Made by a program: the position numbers and the translations under genes. Source: Streptococcus mitis (lineage in GTDB: Bacteria > Bacillota > Bacilli > Lactobacillales > Streptococcaceae). Taken from it: a DNA stretch of 27,473 bases. Where the stretch lies: contig JAGZLW010000024.1 of NCBI GenBank assembly GCA_018364455.1, positions 1 to 27,473 on the forward strand, read 5' to 3'. Below the pieces are notes generated by a model. That model was not told the origin of the DNA, ran no database searches, and saw nothing but the letters and a program-made list of their open reading frames with translations. Within the stretch, counting starts at the first letter, position 1. Every line of letters begins with the position of its first letter. Shown one piece after another: positions 1-6,906 of the stretch.

Positions 1-570
1 AATGAGATTCCGAACTATCCAAGTGAGCCAGGCACAGTAGATAAGAAAGACATTCCAGAGTACAGATTCGTAGAAACGAAGAAACTACCAAATGGAGATA
101 CAGAACATGTCTATGAAAAAGTGAATACCTTCTTCAAAGATAAAGAAGGTAACGAGATTCCAAAATATCCAAGTGAGCCGGGCACAGTAGATAAGAAAGA
201 CATTCCAGAGTACAGATTCGTAGAAACGAAGAAACTACCAAATGGAGATACAGAACATGTCTACGAAAAAGTGAATACCTTCTTCAAAGATAAAGGAGGC
301 AATGAGATTCCGAACTATCCAAGTGAGCCAGGAACAGTAGATAAGAAAGACATTCCAGAATACAGATTCGTAGAAAGTAAAAAACTACCAAATGGAGACA
401 CAGAACATGTCTACGAAAAAGTAAATACATTCTTCAAAGATAAAGAAGGAAACGAGATTCCGAAATATCCAAGTGAGCCAGGAACAGTAGATAAGAAAGA
501 TATTCCAGAATACAGATTCGTAGAAACGAAGAAACTGCCAAATGGTGACATCGAACATGTTTACGAAAAA
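1..570 (+). repeat. Tandem 150-bp coding repeats
   Basis: The units are 1-120 (partial), 121-270, 271-420 and 421-570, each encoding 50 residues and nearly identical in DNA. They alternate between two variants: units 1 and 3 read NEIPNYP, units 2 and 4 read NEIPKYP. The fundamental period may therefore be 300 bp. The array continues beyond the left edge. Confidence 0.95.
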
Positions 571-1032
571 GTAACACCACCAGCTCCAACACCTTCACCT
601 GTTCCTCAACCAAATCCAGGTAAGCAAAATACAACTACTTGGACTGATGAGAATGGAAATCCATTGAAACCAACTGAACCAGGTTCTAAAGAACCAGGAA
701 CAATTCCAGGTTACGAATATGTGAAGACTGTGACAGATTCAAATGGAAATATCAGACATATCTTCCGCAAAGTTGAGATGCCAACTCCAACACCGGTTGA
801 ACCAAAACAACCAGTACAACCAGTTTTTCCACAAGAGCCAGAGACCCCAGAGCAACCAGTGACTCCAGAAATGCCAACAGTACCTGAGCAACCAAAACAA
901 CCAGCATATGTTGAAGGTCAAAAAGAATTGCCTAACACAGGTACAGAAGCCCATGCAGGCCTAGCAGCACTTGGACTTCTTGGAGCCCTTAGTGGATTTG
1001 GACTTCTTTCTCGCAAGAAAAAAGAAGACTAA
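1..1032 (+). CDS. LPXTG cell-wall-anchored repeat surface protein (5' partial)
   Basis: This is the C-terminal 343 residues of a surface protein. The frame is open from base 1, so the true start is outside the window and the GTG at 121 is only a repeat valine. Residues 1-190 are tandem 50-residue repeats (one partial, three complete) with the pattern PSEPGT...DIPEYRFVE...LPNGD.EHVYEKV. A proline-rich linker follows, then one divergent 50-residue unit (about 631-780) and a second Pro/Glu/Gln-rich stalk that should span the wall. The end is a standard sortase A signal: LPNTG at 928-942, a hydrophobic stretch and the tail SRKKKED. The repeats resemble MucBP-like adhesin modules, but I cannot name the ligand. 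A strong terminator follows, so it is transcribed separately from rpsF. The anchoring call is certain; the role as an adhesin is inferred. Confidence 0.92.
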   Translation, partial: NEIPNYPSEPGTVDKKDIPEYRFVETKKLPNGDTEHVYEKVNTFFKDKEGNEIPKYPSEPGTVDKKDIPEYRFVETKKLPNGDTEHVYEKVNTFFKDKGGNEIPNYPSEPGTVDKKDIPEYRFVESKKLPNGDTEHVYEKVNTFFKDKEGNEIPKYPSEPGTVDKKDIPEYRFVETKKLPNGDIEHVYEKVTPPAPTPSPVPQPNPGKQNTTTWTDENGNPLKPTEPGSKEPGTIPGYEYVKTVTDSNGNIRHIFRKVEMPTPTPVEPKQPVQPVFPQEPETPEQPVTPEMPTVPEQPKQPAYVEGQKELPNTGTEAHAGLAALGLLGALSGFGLLSRKKKED

Positions 1033-1049
1033 AAGCTCATAGTTTTTGA

Positions 1050-1076
1050 GAAGATGATTCGTCATCTTCTTTTTTT
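1050..1076 (+). terminator. Rho-independent terminator of the surface protein gene
   Basis: A perfect 8-bp stem GAAGATGA/TCATCTTC closes a stable TTCG tetraloop and is followed by a run of seven T. It lies 18 bp after the stop codon. Confidence 0.92.
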
Positions 1077-1092
1077 ATTTCGGTGTTTTTAC

Positions 1093-1121
1093 TTGCGTAA
1101 AAAATTGTTTTCTAGTATAAT
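1093..1121 (+). promoter_or_regulatory. Promoter of rpsF-ssb-rpsR
   Basis: The -35 is TTGCGT (1093-1098), the spacer is 17 bp and the -10 is a perfect TATAAT (1116-1121). Transcription should begin near 1128, leaving a leader of about 68 nt. Confidence 0.85.
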
Positions 1122-1127
1122 AGTTTA

Positions 1128-1183
1128 TTGTGAGCGAACCTCACTTACCCCTTGCAAAGTCTTGGGGTCATTAGACCAAAAGG
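1128..1183 (+). promoter_or_regulatory. Structured rpsF leader, possible S6:S18 autoregulatory element
   Basis: The leader can fold into hairpins GTGAG/CTCAC (1130-1144) and CCCC/GGGG (1148-1167), or alternatively GGTC/GACC (1166-1177), just before the AGGAGG ribosome site. Autoregulation by an S6:S18-binding leader is known for this operon in many bacteria. I do not see the CCG trinucleotide usually described in that motif, so the match is by position and structure only. Confidence 0.4.
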
Positions 1184-1195
1184 AGGAACATATCA

Positions 1196-1486
1196 ATGGC
1201 TAAATACGAAATTCTTTATATCATTCGTCCAAACATTGAAGAAGAAGCTAAAAACGCTTTGGTAGCACGTTTTGACTCTATTTTGACTGACAACGGTGCA
1301 ACTGTTGTTGAATCAAAATCTTGGGAAAAACGTCGTCTTGCATACGAAATCAAAGATTTCCGTGAAGGACTTTACCACATCGTTAACGTTGAAGCAAACG
1401 ACGATGCAGCTCTTAAAGAGTTTGACCGTCTTTCAAAAATCAACGCTGACATTCTTCGTCACATGATCGTCAAAACTGACGCGTAA
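1196..1486 (+). CDS. rpsF: 30S ribosomal protein S6
   Basis: This 96-residue protein has the normal S6 length and starts MAKYEILYIIRP, the first beta strand of the S6 fold; FREGLYHIVNVEA and HMIVKTDA complete the conserved core. S6 binds S18 and 16S rRNA on the platform of the small subunit. The start is fixed by a strong AGGAGG site 10 nt upstream of ATG. It is the first gene of the classic rpsF-ssb-rpsR operon, 11 bp ahead of ssb. Confidence 0.98.
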   Translation: MAKYEILYIIRPNIEEEAKNALVARFDSILTDNGATVVESKSWEKRRLAYEIKDFREGLYHIVNVEANDDAALKEFDRLSKINADILRHMIVKTDA

Positions 1487-1497
1487 GAAGGTAAACT

Positions 1498-1968
1498 ATG
1501 ATTAACAATGTTGTACTTGTAGGGCGTATGACACGTGACGCTGAGTTGCGTTATACCCCATCAAATGTAGCAGTTGCGACTTTTACTCTTGCAGTAAACC
1601 GTACATTTAAGAGTCAAAATGGCGAACGTGAGGCTGATTTTATTAATGTCGTTATGTGGCGCCAACAGGCTGAAAACCTTGCTAACTGGGCTAAAAAAGG
1701 CTCACTTATCGGGGTGACAGGTCGTATCCAGACTCGTAGTTACGATAACCAGCAAGGACAACGTGTCTACGTGACAGAGGTCGTGGCTGAGAATTTCCAA
1801 ATGTTGGAAAGCCGTAGTGTGCGTGAGGGTCACACAGGTGGAGCTTATTCTGCACCAACTGCAAACTATTCAGCGCCTACAAATTCAGTACCAGACTTTT
1901 CACGTGATGAAAATCCATTTGGAGCAACAAATCCATTGGATATTTCAGATGATGATTTACCATTCTAA
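1498..1968 (+). CDS. ssb: Single-stranded DNA-binding protein
   Basis: This 156-residue SSB is the replicative form (SsbA type). Residues 1-105 are the OB fold, beginning MINNVVLVGRMTRDAELRYT and including the DFINVVMWR strand. A low-complexity Ser/Thr/Pro/Asn linker follows, ending in the acidic tip DISDDDLPF that recruits replication and repair partners. It coats single-stranded DNA as a tetramer during replication, recombination and repair. Its position between the S6 and S18 genes is conserved across Firmicutes. The start has an AAGG ribosome site (GAAGGTAAACTATG). Confidence 0.97.
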   Translation: MINNVVLVGRMTRDAELRYTPSNVAVATFTLAVNRTFKSQNGEREADFINVVMWRQQAENLANWAKKGSLIGVTGRIQTRSYDNQQGQRVYVTEVVAENFQMLESRSVREGHTGGAYSAPTANYSAPTNSVPDFSRDENPFGATNPLDISDDDLPF

Positions 1969-1999
1969 TGGACAAGTAAAATTATAAAGGAGAAAAAAC

Positions 2000-2239
2000 A
2001 TGGCTCAACAACGTCGTGGCGGATTCAAACGCCGTAAAAAAGTTGATTACATCGCAGCAAACAAAATTGAATATGTTGATTATAAAGATACTGAGCTTCT
2101 TAGCCGTTTCGTTTCAGAACGTGGGAAAATCCTTCCTCGTCGTGTAACAGGAACTTCAGCTAAAAACCAACGTAAAGTAACAACAGCTATCAAACGCGCT
2201 CGCGTAATGGCTTTGATGCCTTTCGTAAACGAAGATTAA
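2000..2239 (+). CDS. rpsR: 30S ribosomal protein S18
   Basis: This 79-residue basic protein has the S18 signature: FKRRKKVDYI near the N-terminus and ILPRRVTGTSAKNQRKVTTA, followed by IKRARVMALMPF. It pairs with S6 on the 30S platform. It is the last gene of the operon, preceded by a strong AAAGGAG site and followed at once by a terminator. No zinc-binding CXXC is visible, so it is the zinc-free form. Confidence 0.98.
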   Translation: MAQQRRGGFKRRKKVDYIAANKIEYVDYKDTELLSRFVSERGKILPRRVTGTSAKNQRKVTTAIKRARVMALMPFVNED

Positions 2240-2241
2240 AG

Positions 2242-2266
2242 AAAAGACCCGGTCGGGTCTTTTTTT
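2242..2266 (+). terminator. Terminator 1 after rpsR
   Basis: Stem AGACCC/GGGTCT with loop GGTC is followed by six T, starting 3 bp after the rpsR stop. Upstream A residues extend the pairing with the T run. Confidence 0.9.
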
Positions 2267-2295
2267 CACGAGCCTTGAAATGAGAGAGAGAGTTT

Positions 2296-2316
2296 GGTCC
2301 GGGTGGACCTCTTTTT
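2296..2316 (+). terminator. Terminator-like hairpin 2 after rpsR
   Basis: Stem GGTCC/GGACC with loop GGGT is followed by TCTTTTT. It is the second of three successive hairpins built from related GGTC/GACC sequences. Confidence 0.65.
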
Positions 2317-2317
2317 C

Positions 2318-2338
2318 AGACCCAGTTGGGTCTTTTTT
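2318..2338 (+). terminator. Terminator 3 after rpsR
   Basis: Stem AGACCC/GGGTCT with loop AGTT is followed by five T. The stem sequence is identical to that of terminator 1; only the loop differs. Confidence 0.8.
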
Positions 2339-2367
2339 CACGAGATAGTTTTTTTCTGACCTTGGCG

Positions 2368-2376
2368 TGCTATAAT
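2368..2376 (+). promoter_or_regulatory. Extended -10 promoter of the GNAT gene
   Basis: TGC-TATAAT is a perfect extended -10. No good -35 is present 17 bp upstream, as is common with extended -10 promoters in streptococci. The ATG follows 29 bp downstream of the -10. Confidence 0.75.
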
Positions 2377-2405
2377 GGTAGGAGAAAGCTTTAAAGGAGC
2401 AACTT

Positions 2406-2915
2406 ATGAAGACGACATGTTCAATTAGAAAAATGCAAGAATCTGACATTAAAGATCTATCTCGAGGATTTATCAGCCAAGGTTGGCCAAGTAGAGAGGA
2501 GATTTTAACTCGATACTTTAAGGAACAGGAAAGTGGGGAGAGAGAAGTCTTAGTTGCAGAGATTGATGGTGCTGTAGCGGGCTACGTTACCATTTTGCCC
2601 TCTGCTAAACATGGTCCTTTTGCAGAAGTCTATCCAGAATTATCAGATTTTAATGTGTTTGAGCCTTTTCGAAATCAAGGGATTGGGAATCAACTGCTAG
2701 AAGAAGCAGAAAAACGAGTCAAGGTTGTTTCGAGTAAGGTCACTCTTGGTGTAGGTTTGCACTTAGGCTATGGCCCTGCCCAGAGATTGTATATCAGACG
2801 GGGCTACATTCCAGATGGGACAGGTGTCTGGTATCGAAATCAACCCTTGGAAATGAATGCTACTATTCAAAATAATGATGATTTAGTTCTGTACTTATCC
2901 AAGAAGTTCGAATAA
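2406..2915 (+). CDS. GNAT-family N-acetyltransferase
   Basis: This 169-residue protein is a single GNAT domain. Motif A, which binds acetyl-CoA pyrophosphate, is visible as EPFRNQGIGNQLLEEAEKR (about residues 85-103), preceded by the strand VAEIDGAVAGYVTI. The C-terminal part, GYGPAQRLYIRRGYIPDG, matches the family's motif B (Y..lGF-like) region. The substrate cannot be deduced. It has its own promoter and an AAAGGAG ribosome site 8 nt before ATG, and appears monocistronic between the rpsR terminators and the next promoter. Confidence 0.88.
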   Translation: MKTTCSIRKMQESDIKDLSRGFISQGWPSREEILTRYFKEQESGEREVLVAEIDGAVAGYVTILPSAKHGPFAEVYPELSDFNVFEPFRNQGIGNQLLEEAEKRVKVVSSKVTLGVGLHLGYGPAQRLYIRRGYIPDGTGVWYRNQPLEMNATIQNNDDLVLYLSKKFE

Positions 2916-2958
2916 GAGATAGCGAATTTCTTTGAAAATAGGGGATTTAGCTACTTTA

Positions 2959-2967
2959 TGGTATAAT
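2959..2967 (+). promoter_or_regulatory. Extended -10 promoter of the Cof/cyclophilin-cvfD unit
   Basis: TGG-TATAAT is an extended -10, with no recognisable -35. It lies 30 bp before the ATG. Confidence 0.75.
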
Positions 2968-2997
2968 GGAAAGAGTTAGATTGAAAGAGGTAGTGAG

Positions 2998-4398
2998 ATG
3001 GATGCCAAATTAAGATACAAGGCAAAGAAGATCAAGATTGTCTTTTTTGATATTGATGATACATTGAGGAATTCAAAGACAGGTTTTATTCCAGCTTCAA
3101 TCCCAACTGTTTTTAAGCAATTACGTGAGAAAGGAATTTTGACAGGTATTGCTTCTGGACGAGGGATTTTTGGTGTCGTGCCAGAGATTCGTGATCTCAA
3201 TCCTGACTTTTTTGTGACCTTAAATGGAGCTTATATCGAAGATAAAAAAGGTCAGGTCATTTATCAACATCAGATTGAGAAATCAGATGTTGAGGAGTAT
3301 ATCTCTTGGGCTAAGCAAGAGGGAATTGAGTATGGTTTAGTTGGAAGTCATGCTGCCAAACTCTCCGCTCGAACTGAGATGATCAGTGAGGCTATTGATC
3401 CAATTTATCCCGATTTGGATGTGGATCCAGATTTCCATGAAAAAGAAGATATCTATCAGATGTGGACTTTTGAAGATAAGGGAGATGACTTGCACTTGCC
3501 TGACAGTCTCTCAGATAAACTTCGCATGGTTCGTTGGCATCAACATTCGTCTGATATTGTGCCGATTTCAGGCTCCAAAGCGACGGGTGTGGAAAAGGTT
3601 GTGGAACACCTTGGCTTGAAACCAGAGAACGTCATGGTTTTTGGAGATGGCCTCAACGACTTAGAACTCTTTGATTATGCTGGAATCAGCGTTGCAATGG
3701 GAATTTCTCATGATAACATCAAAGAAAAAGCAGATTATATTACAAAAACATTAGAAGAAGATGGCATTTTTGATGCCTTAGAAGGATTTGGTATGGTAGA
3801 AAAAGAATTGCATTTCCCACAAGTAGACATTGAAACAGTAGAAGGTCCTCTTGCGACCATTAAGACCAATCACGGAGACTTGCGTATCAAGCTCTTCCCT
3901 GAACATGCTCCTAAAACAGTTGCTAACTTTGTTGCTCTTTCAAAAGATGGCTACTATGATGGAGTCATTTTCCATCGTATTATCAAGGACTTTATGATCC
4001 AAGGTGGAGACCCAACTGGAACTGGTATGGGTGGCGAGTCAATCTACGGCGAATCATTTGAAGATGAATTCTCAGAAGAACTTTACAATATTCGCGGTGC
4101 TCTTTCCATGGCCAATGCTGGTCCAAATACCAACGGCAGCCAGTTCTTTATCGTCCAAAATCAACACTTGCCATACTCTAAGAAAGAAATTGCTCGTGGT
4201 GGTTGGCCAGAACCGATCGCAGAAATCTATGCAGAGCAAGGTGGAACTCCTCACCTAGACCGCCGTCACACTGTATTTGGTCAGCTAGCTGATGAAGCTT
4301 CTTACGCTGTTTTGGACGCTATTGCTGCTGTTGAGACAGGGGCTATGGACAAGCCAGTTGAAGATGTCGTGATTGAAACAATTGAAATCGAGGACTAA
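2998..4398 (+). CDS. Cof-type HAD hydrolase fused to cyclophilin peptidyl-prolyl isomerase
   Basis: This 466-residue fusion joins two enzymes. Residues 1-270 are a Cof-like HAD phosphatase: motif I DIDDT (18-22, nucleophile Asp18), motif II IASGR, the lysine motif in SGSKATG, and motif IV GDGLNDLE (216-223). Residues about 275-466 are a cyclophilin: FHRIIKDFMIQGGDP with catalytic Arg327, then GALSMANAGPNTNGSQFF. No signal peptide is seen, so both activities are cytoplasmic. The HAD half probably hydrolyses a small phosphorylated metabolite; the cyclophilin half should speed prolyl isomerisation. This fusion is characteristic of streptococci. The frame is continuous across the junction, so it is not an assembly artefact. 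Its stop lies 1 nt before the cvfD start, so the two are translationally linked. Confidence 0.95.
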   Translation: MDAKLRYKAKKIKIVFFDIDDTLRNSKTGFIPASIPTVFKQLREKGILTGIASGRGIFGVVPEIRDLNPDFFVTLNGAYIEDKKGQVIYQHQIEKSDVEEYISWAKQEGIEYGLVGSHAAKLSARTEMISEAIDPIYPDLDVDPDFHEKEDIYQMWTFEDKGDDLHLPDSLSDKLRMVRWHQHSSDIVPISGSKATGVEKVVEHLGLKPENVMVFGDGLNDLELFDYAGISVAMGISHDNIKEKADYITKTLEEDGIFDALEGFGMVEKELHFPQVDIETVEGPLATIKTNHGDLRIKLFPEHAPKTVANFVALSKDGYYDGVIFHRIIKDFMIQGGDPTGTGMGGESIYGESFEDEFSEELYNIRGALSMANAGPNTNGSQFFIVQNQHLPYSKKEIARGGWPEPIAEIYAEQGGTPHLDRRHTVFGQLADEASYAVLDAIAAVETGAMDKPVEDVVIETIEIED

Positions 4399-4399
4399 G

Positions 4400-4762
4400 A
4401 TGAAAATCGGTGATAAGCTAAAGGGCCGTATTACAGGGATTCAGCCCTACGGTGCCTTTGTTGAGCTAGAAACGGGTGATACGGGGCTGATTCACATTTC
4501 AGAGATTCGAACAGGATTTATTGAAAATATTCATGACGCCTTGAAAGTCGATGAAGAAGTTCAAGTTCAAGTAGTGGATTTAGATGAATTTACAGGAAAA
4601 GCTAGTCTTTCTATCCGCACTTTAGAGGAGGAAAAGCACCAGTTTCCTAGACGGAGACGCTTTTCAAGCGACCGTTTTAACTACGGCTTTGCGCCTCTTA
4701 AACGAATGATGCCAATTTGGACCAAGGAAGCCCTTCAACATTTGAAGAAGCAGAAGCACTAG
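4400..4762 (+). CDS. cvfD: S1-domain RNA-binding post-transcriptional regulator, CvfD/GSP13 type
   Basis: This 120-residue protein starts with one S1 RNA-binding domain (residues 1-75): IGDKLKGRITGIQPYGAFVEL, GLIHISEI and a VDEEVQVQVVDLD strand. A basic C-terminal tail with RRRRFSSDRF follows. It fits the YugI/GSP13 family, called CvfD in the pneumococcus, which acts post-transcriptionally and affects cold tolerance and phosphate uptake there. I chose ATG 4400 rather than the upstream in-frame TTG 4373, because it has a GAGG site 6 nt upstream and matches the usual MKIGDKL start. It is coupled to the preceding fusion gene with a 1-nt gap. Confidence 0.88.
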   Translation: MKIGDKLKGRITGIQPYGAFVELETGDTGLIHISEIRTGFIENIHDALKVDEEVQVQVVDLDEFTGKASLSIRTLEEEKHQFPRRRRFSSDRFNYGFAPLKRMMPIWTKEALQHLKKQKH

Positions 4763-4779
4763 TTAGAAATCTCTATCTT

Positions 4780-4808
4780 TTGTAATGTTAATATAAATTT
4801 GCTATAAT
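4780..4808 (+). promoter_or_regulatory. Promoter predicting a leaderless methyltransferase mRNA
   Basis: TTGTAA (4780-4785), a 17-bp spacer and an extended TGC-TATAAT (-10 at 4803-4808) form a strong promoter. Only 6 nt separate the -10 from the ATG at 4815, so +1 should fall on or beside the A of the start codon. Confidence 0.85.
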
Positions 4809-4814
4809 AGAACC

Positions 4815-5564
4815 ATGGAAGAAGAACAATTATTAAAATCAGGAGAGCGTATTAACCAGCTCTTTTCGACAGATATTAAAATCATTCAAAATAGAGAGGT
4901 TTTTAGCTATTCGGTGGATAGTGTTCTCTTGTCACGCTTTCCACGTTTCCCTAAGAAGGGATTGATTGTGGATTTCTGTGCTGGGAATGGAGCAGTAGGG
5001 CTTTTTGCCAGCACTCGTACCCAGGCACAGATTTTGGCTGTTGAGATTCAGGAGCGTTTGGCGGATATGGCTGAACGCTCTGTCCGTTTGAATGGTTTGG
5101 AAGAGCAGATGCAGGTCATCTGTGATGATTTGAAAAATATGCCTGCTCACATTCAGGGGAGTAAGGTGGATATGATTTTGTGTAATCCGCCCTATTTCAA
5201 GGTGGATCCTCATTCAAACCTGAACGAGAGCGAACATTATCTCTTGGCGCGCCATGAAATCACGACCAATTTGCAGGAAATCTGTCGTAGTGCCCAGAGT
5301 ATTCTCAAATCTAATGGGCGTTTGGCCATGGTTCATCGTCCTGATCGACTTCTGGATATTTTAGATACGTTACAACGGCATAATCTAGCGCCTAAGCGCC
5401 TGCAATTTGTCTATCCAAAAAAGGAAAAGGAAGCTAATATGCTTTTGATTGAGGCTATCAAGGATGGCTCGACAAGCGGCTTTAAGGTTTTACCACCTCT
5501 CATTGTTCACAATGATGATGGCTCTTATACGCCTGAACTTGAAGAGATTTATTATGGATCATAA
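4815..5564 (+). CDS. tRNA1(Val) (adenine-N6)-methyltransferase-like protein (TrmN6/YfiC family)
   Basis: This 249-residue class I SAM-dependent methyltransferase has the SAM loop IVDFCAGNGAVGL (51-63), an acidic residue in AVEIQ after the second strand, and the N6-adenine catalytic motif NPPYF (124-128). The family modifies A37 in tRNA1(Val) in E. coli; the exact target here is inferred. An N-terminal segment SYSVDSVLLSRF is typical of the family. No Shine-Dalgarno site can precede ATG 4815 because the -10 box is there, and no later ATG/GTG retains the domain. The gene overlaps the next by 11 bp, so the two are co-translated. Confidence 0.9.
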   Translation: MEEEQLLKSGERINQLFSTDIKIIQNREVFSYSVDSVLLSRFPRFPKKGLIVDFCAGNGAVGLFASTRTQAQILAVEIQERLADMAERSVRLNGLEEQMQVICDDLKNMPAHIQGSKVDMILCNPPYFKVDPHSNLNESEHYLLARHEITTNLQEICRSAQSILKSNGRLAMVHRPDRLLDILDTLQRHNLAPKRLQFVYPKKEKEANMLLIEAIKDGSTSGFKVLPPLIVHNDDGSYTPELEEIYYGS

Positions 5565-5841
5565 GGCTTATATGTATGTGCTGGAGTGCCGTGACGGATC
5601 CTACTATACAGGCTATACGACTGATGTGAGAAGACGCCTCGCTGTTCACAATAGTGGGAAGGGAGCCAAATACACACGAGCACGCTTGCCAGTCAAACTT
5701 ATCTATGCTCAAGGTTTTGCCAGTAAGGAAGAAGCCATGTCAGCAGAAGCCCTTCTCAAGCGTAAGAAGAGGTCACAGAAGGAAGAATTTTTATCTGAAA
5801 ATCAAGATAGAAATTTACTCAGTTATTTTGAAGAATCGTGA
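5554..5841 (+). CDS. GIY-YIG nuclease-superfamily protein (UPF0213/YazA type)
   Basis: This 95-residue protein is a stand-alone GIY-YIG domain: YMYVLECRDGSYYTGYT supplies the two strands, VRRRLAVHN the catalytic Arg helix, and the Glu/Lys-rich C-terminal helix ALLKRKKRSQKEE the metal-binding region. Family members are small predicted nucleases of unclear role. The start is ATG 5554, with GAAGAG upstream, inside the end of the methyltransferase gene; the longer frame beginning at 5449 would only read the methyltransferase sequence out of frame. The conserved pairing with the methyltransferase is a streptococcal feature. Confidence 0.9.
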   Translation: MDHKAYMYVLECRDGSYYTGYTTDVRRRLAVHNSGKGAKYTRARLPVKLIYAQGFASKEEAMSAEALLKRKKRSQKEEFLSENQDRNLLSYFEES

Positions 5842-5867
5842 GGAGTCCTTTGACTCCTCTTACTTTT
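5840..5867 (+). terminator. Terminator of the methyltransferase/GIY-YIG operon
   Basis: A perfect 8-bp stem GAGGAGTC/GACTCCTC with loop CTTT overlaps the stop codon and runs into TTTACTTTT. Its T tract overlaps the -35 of ppaC. Confidence 0.8.
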
Positions 5868-5894
5868 GTCAAAAAGCGAAAAAAATGCTACAAT
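5866..5894 (+). promoter_or_regulatory. Promoter of ppaC
   Basis: TTGTCA (5866-5871), a 17-bp spacer and an extended -10 TGC-TACAAT (5889-5894) make a strong promoter packed against the preceding terminator. Confidence 0.88.
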
Positions 5895-5923
5895 AAAGAG
5901 AATAAACAAAATGAGGTATTATC

Positions 5924-6859
5924 ATGTCTAAGATTCTAGTATTTGGTCACCAAAATCCAGACTCAGATGCCATCGGGTCATCTGTAGCCTTTGCCTACCT
6001 TGCAAAAGAAGCTTATGGTTTGGATACGGAAGCTGTTGCTCTTGGAACTCCAAATGAAGAAACAGCCTTTGTCTTGAACTATTTTGGTGTGGAAGCACCG
6101 CGTGTTATCACTTCTGCTAAAGCAGAAGGCGCAGAGCAAGTTATCCTGACTGACCACAATGAATTCCAACAATCTGTATCAGATATCGCTGAAGTAGAAG
6201 TTTATGGTGTTGTGGACCATCACCGTGTGGCTAACTTTGAAACTGCAAGCCCACTCTACATGCGTTTGGAGCCAGTTGGATCAGCGTCTTCAATCGTTTA
6301 CCGTATGTTCAAAGAACATGGTGTAGCTGTGCCTAAAGAGCTTGCTGGTTTGATGCTTTCAGGTTTGATTTCAGATACTCTTCTTTTGAAATCACCAACA
6401 ACACACCCAACAGATAAAGTCATTGCTCCTGAATTGGCTGAATTAGCTGGTGTAAACTTGGAAGAATATGGTTTGGCTATGTTGAAAGCTGGTACCAACT
6501 TGGCTAGCAAATCTGCTGACGAATTGATTGACATCGATGCTAAGACTTTTGAATTGAACGGAAATAATGTCCGTGTTGCCCAAGTAAACACAGTGGACAT
6601 CGCTGAAGTATTGGAACGCCAAGCAGAAATCGAAGCTGCAATGCAAGCTGCCAACACAGCAAATGGCTACTCTGACTTTGTCTTGATGATTACAGATATC
6701 GTCAACTCAAACTCAGAAATCTTGGCTCTTGGTGCCAATATGGACAAGGTTGAAGCAGCCTTCAACTTTAAACTTGCAGACAACCACGCCTTCCTTGCTG
6801 GTGCCGTTTCACGTAAGAAACAAGTGGTACCTCAATTGACTGAAAGTTTTAATGCGTAA
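5924..6859 (+). CDS. ppaC: Manganese-dependent inorganic pyrophosphatase (family II)
   Basis: This 311-residue DHH-family enzyme hydrolyses pyrophosphate to phosphate in the cytoplasm, driving biosynthetic reactions. The metal ligands are visible: His9, Asp13 and Asp15 in GHQNPDSDAIGSS, Asp77-His78 (TDHNE), the DHH signature Asp98-His99-His100 (VVDHHR) and Asp151 in ISDTLLL. The C-terminal SRKKQVVPQL carries the substrate-binding Ser-Arg-Lys. Length matches the family (about 310). The start is ATG with GAGG 8 nt upstream. It appears monocistronic. Confidence 0.98.
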   Translation: MSKILVFGHQNPDSDAIGSSVAFAYLAKEAYGLDTEAVALGTPNEETAFVLNYFGVEAPRVITSAKAEGAEQVILTDHNEFQQSVSDIAEVEVYGVVDHHRVANFETASPLYMRLEPVGSASSIVYRMFKEHGVAVPKELAGLMLSGLISDTLLLKSPTTHPTDKVIAPELAELAGVNLEEYGLAMLKAGTNLASKSADELIDIDAKTFELNGNNVRVAQVNTVDIAEVLERQAEIEAAMQAANTANGYSDFVLMITDIVNSNSEILALGANMDKVEAAFNFKLADNHAFLAGAVSRKKQVVPQLTESFNA

Positions 6860-6906
6860 GATTTTGGGTTTCAGTGCAAAATCGGAAAGGCTAGTTTGCC
6901 TTATAT

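Noticed and set aside
739..954. Trp/Leu-rich 71-residue minus-strand frame
   Set aside because: It is the antisense of the proline-rich stalk; its composition follows from CCA codons read backwards.
2156..2449. 97-residue minus-strand open frame across the rpsR terminators
   Set aside because: It crosses three terminators and the GNAT start, lacks a ribosome site and overlaps conserved genes.
4373..4399. TTG start adding nine residues to CvfD
   Set aside because: ATG 4400 has a GAGG site at good distance and gives the conserved N-terminus; the extension reads the end of the preceding gene.
5449..5553. Upstream extension of the GIY-YIG gene
   Set aside because: It reads the methyltransferase gene in another frame; ATG 5554 gives the family's normal length and start.
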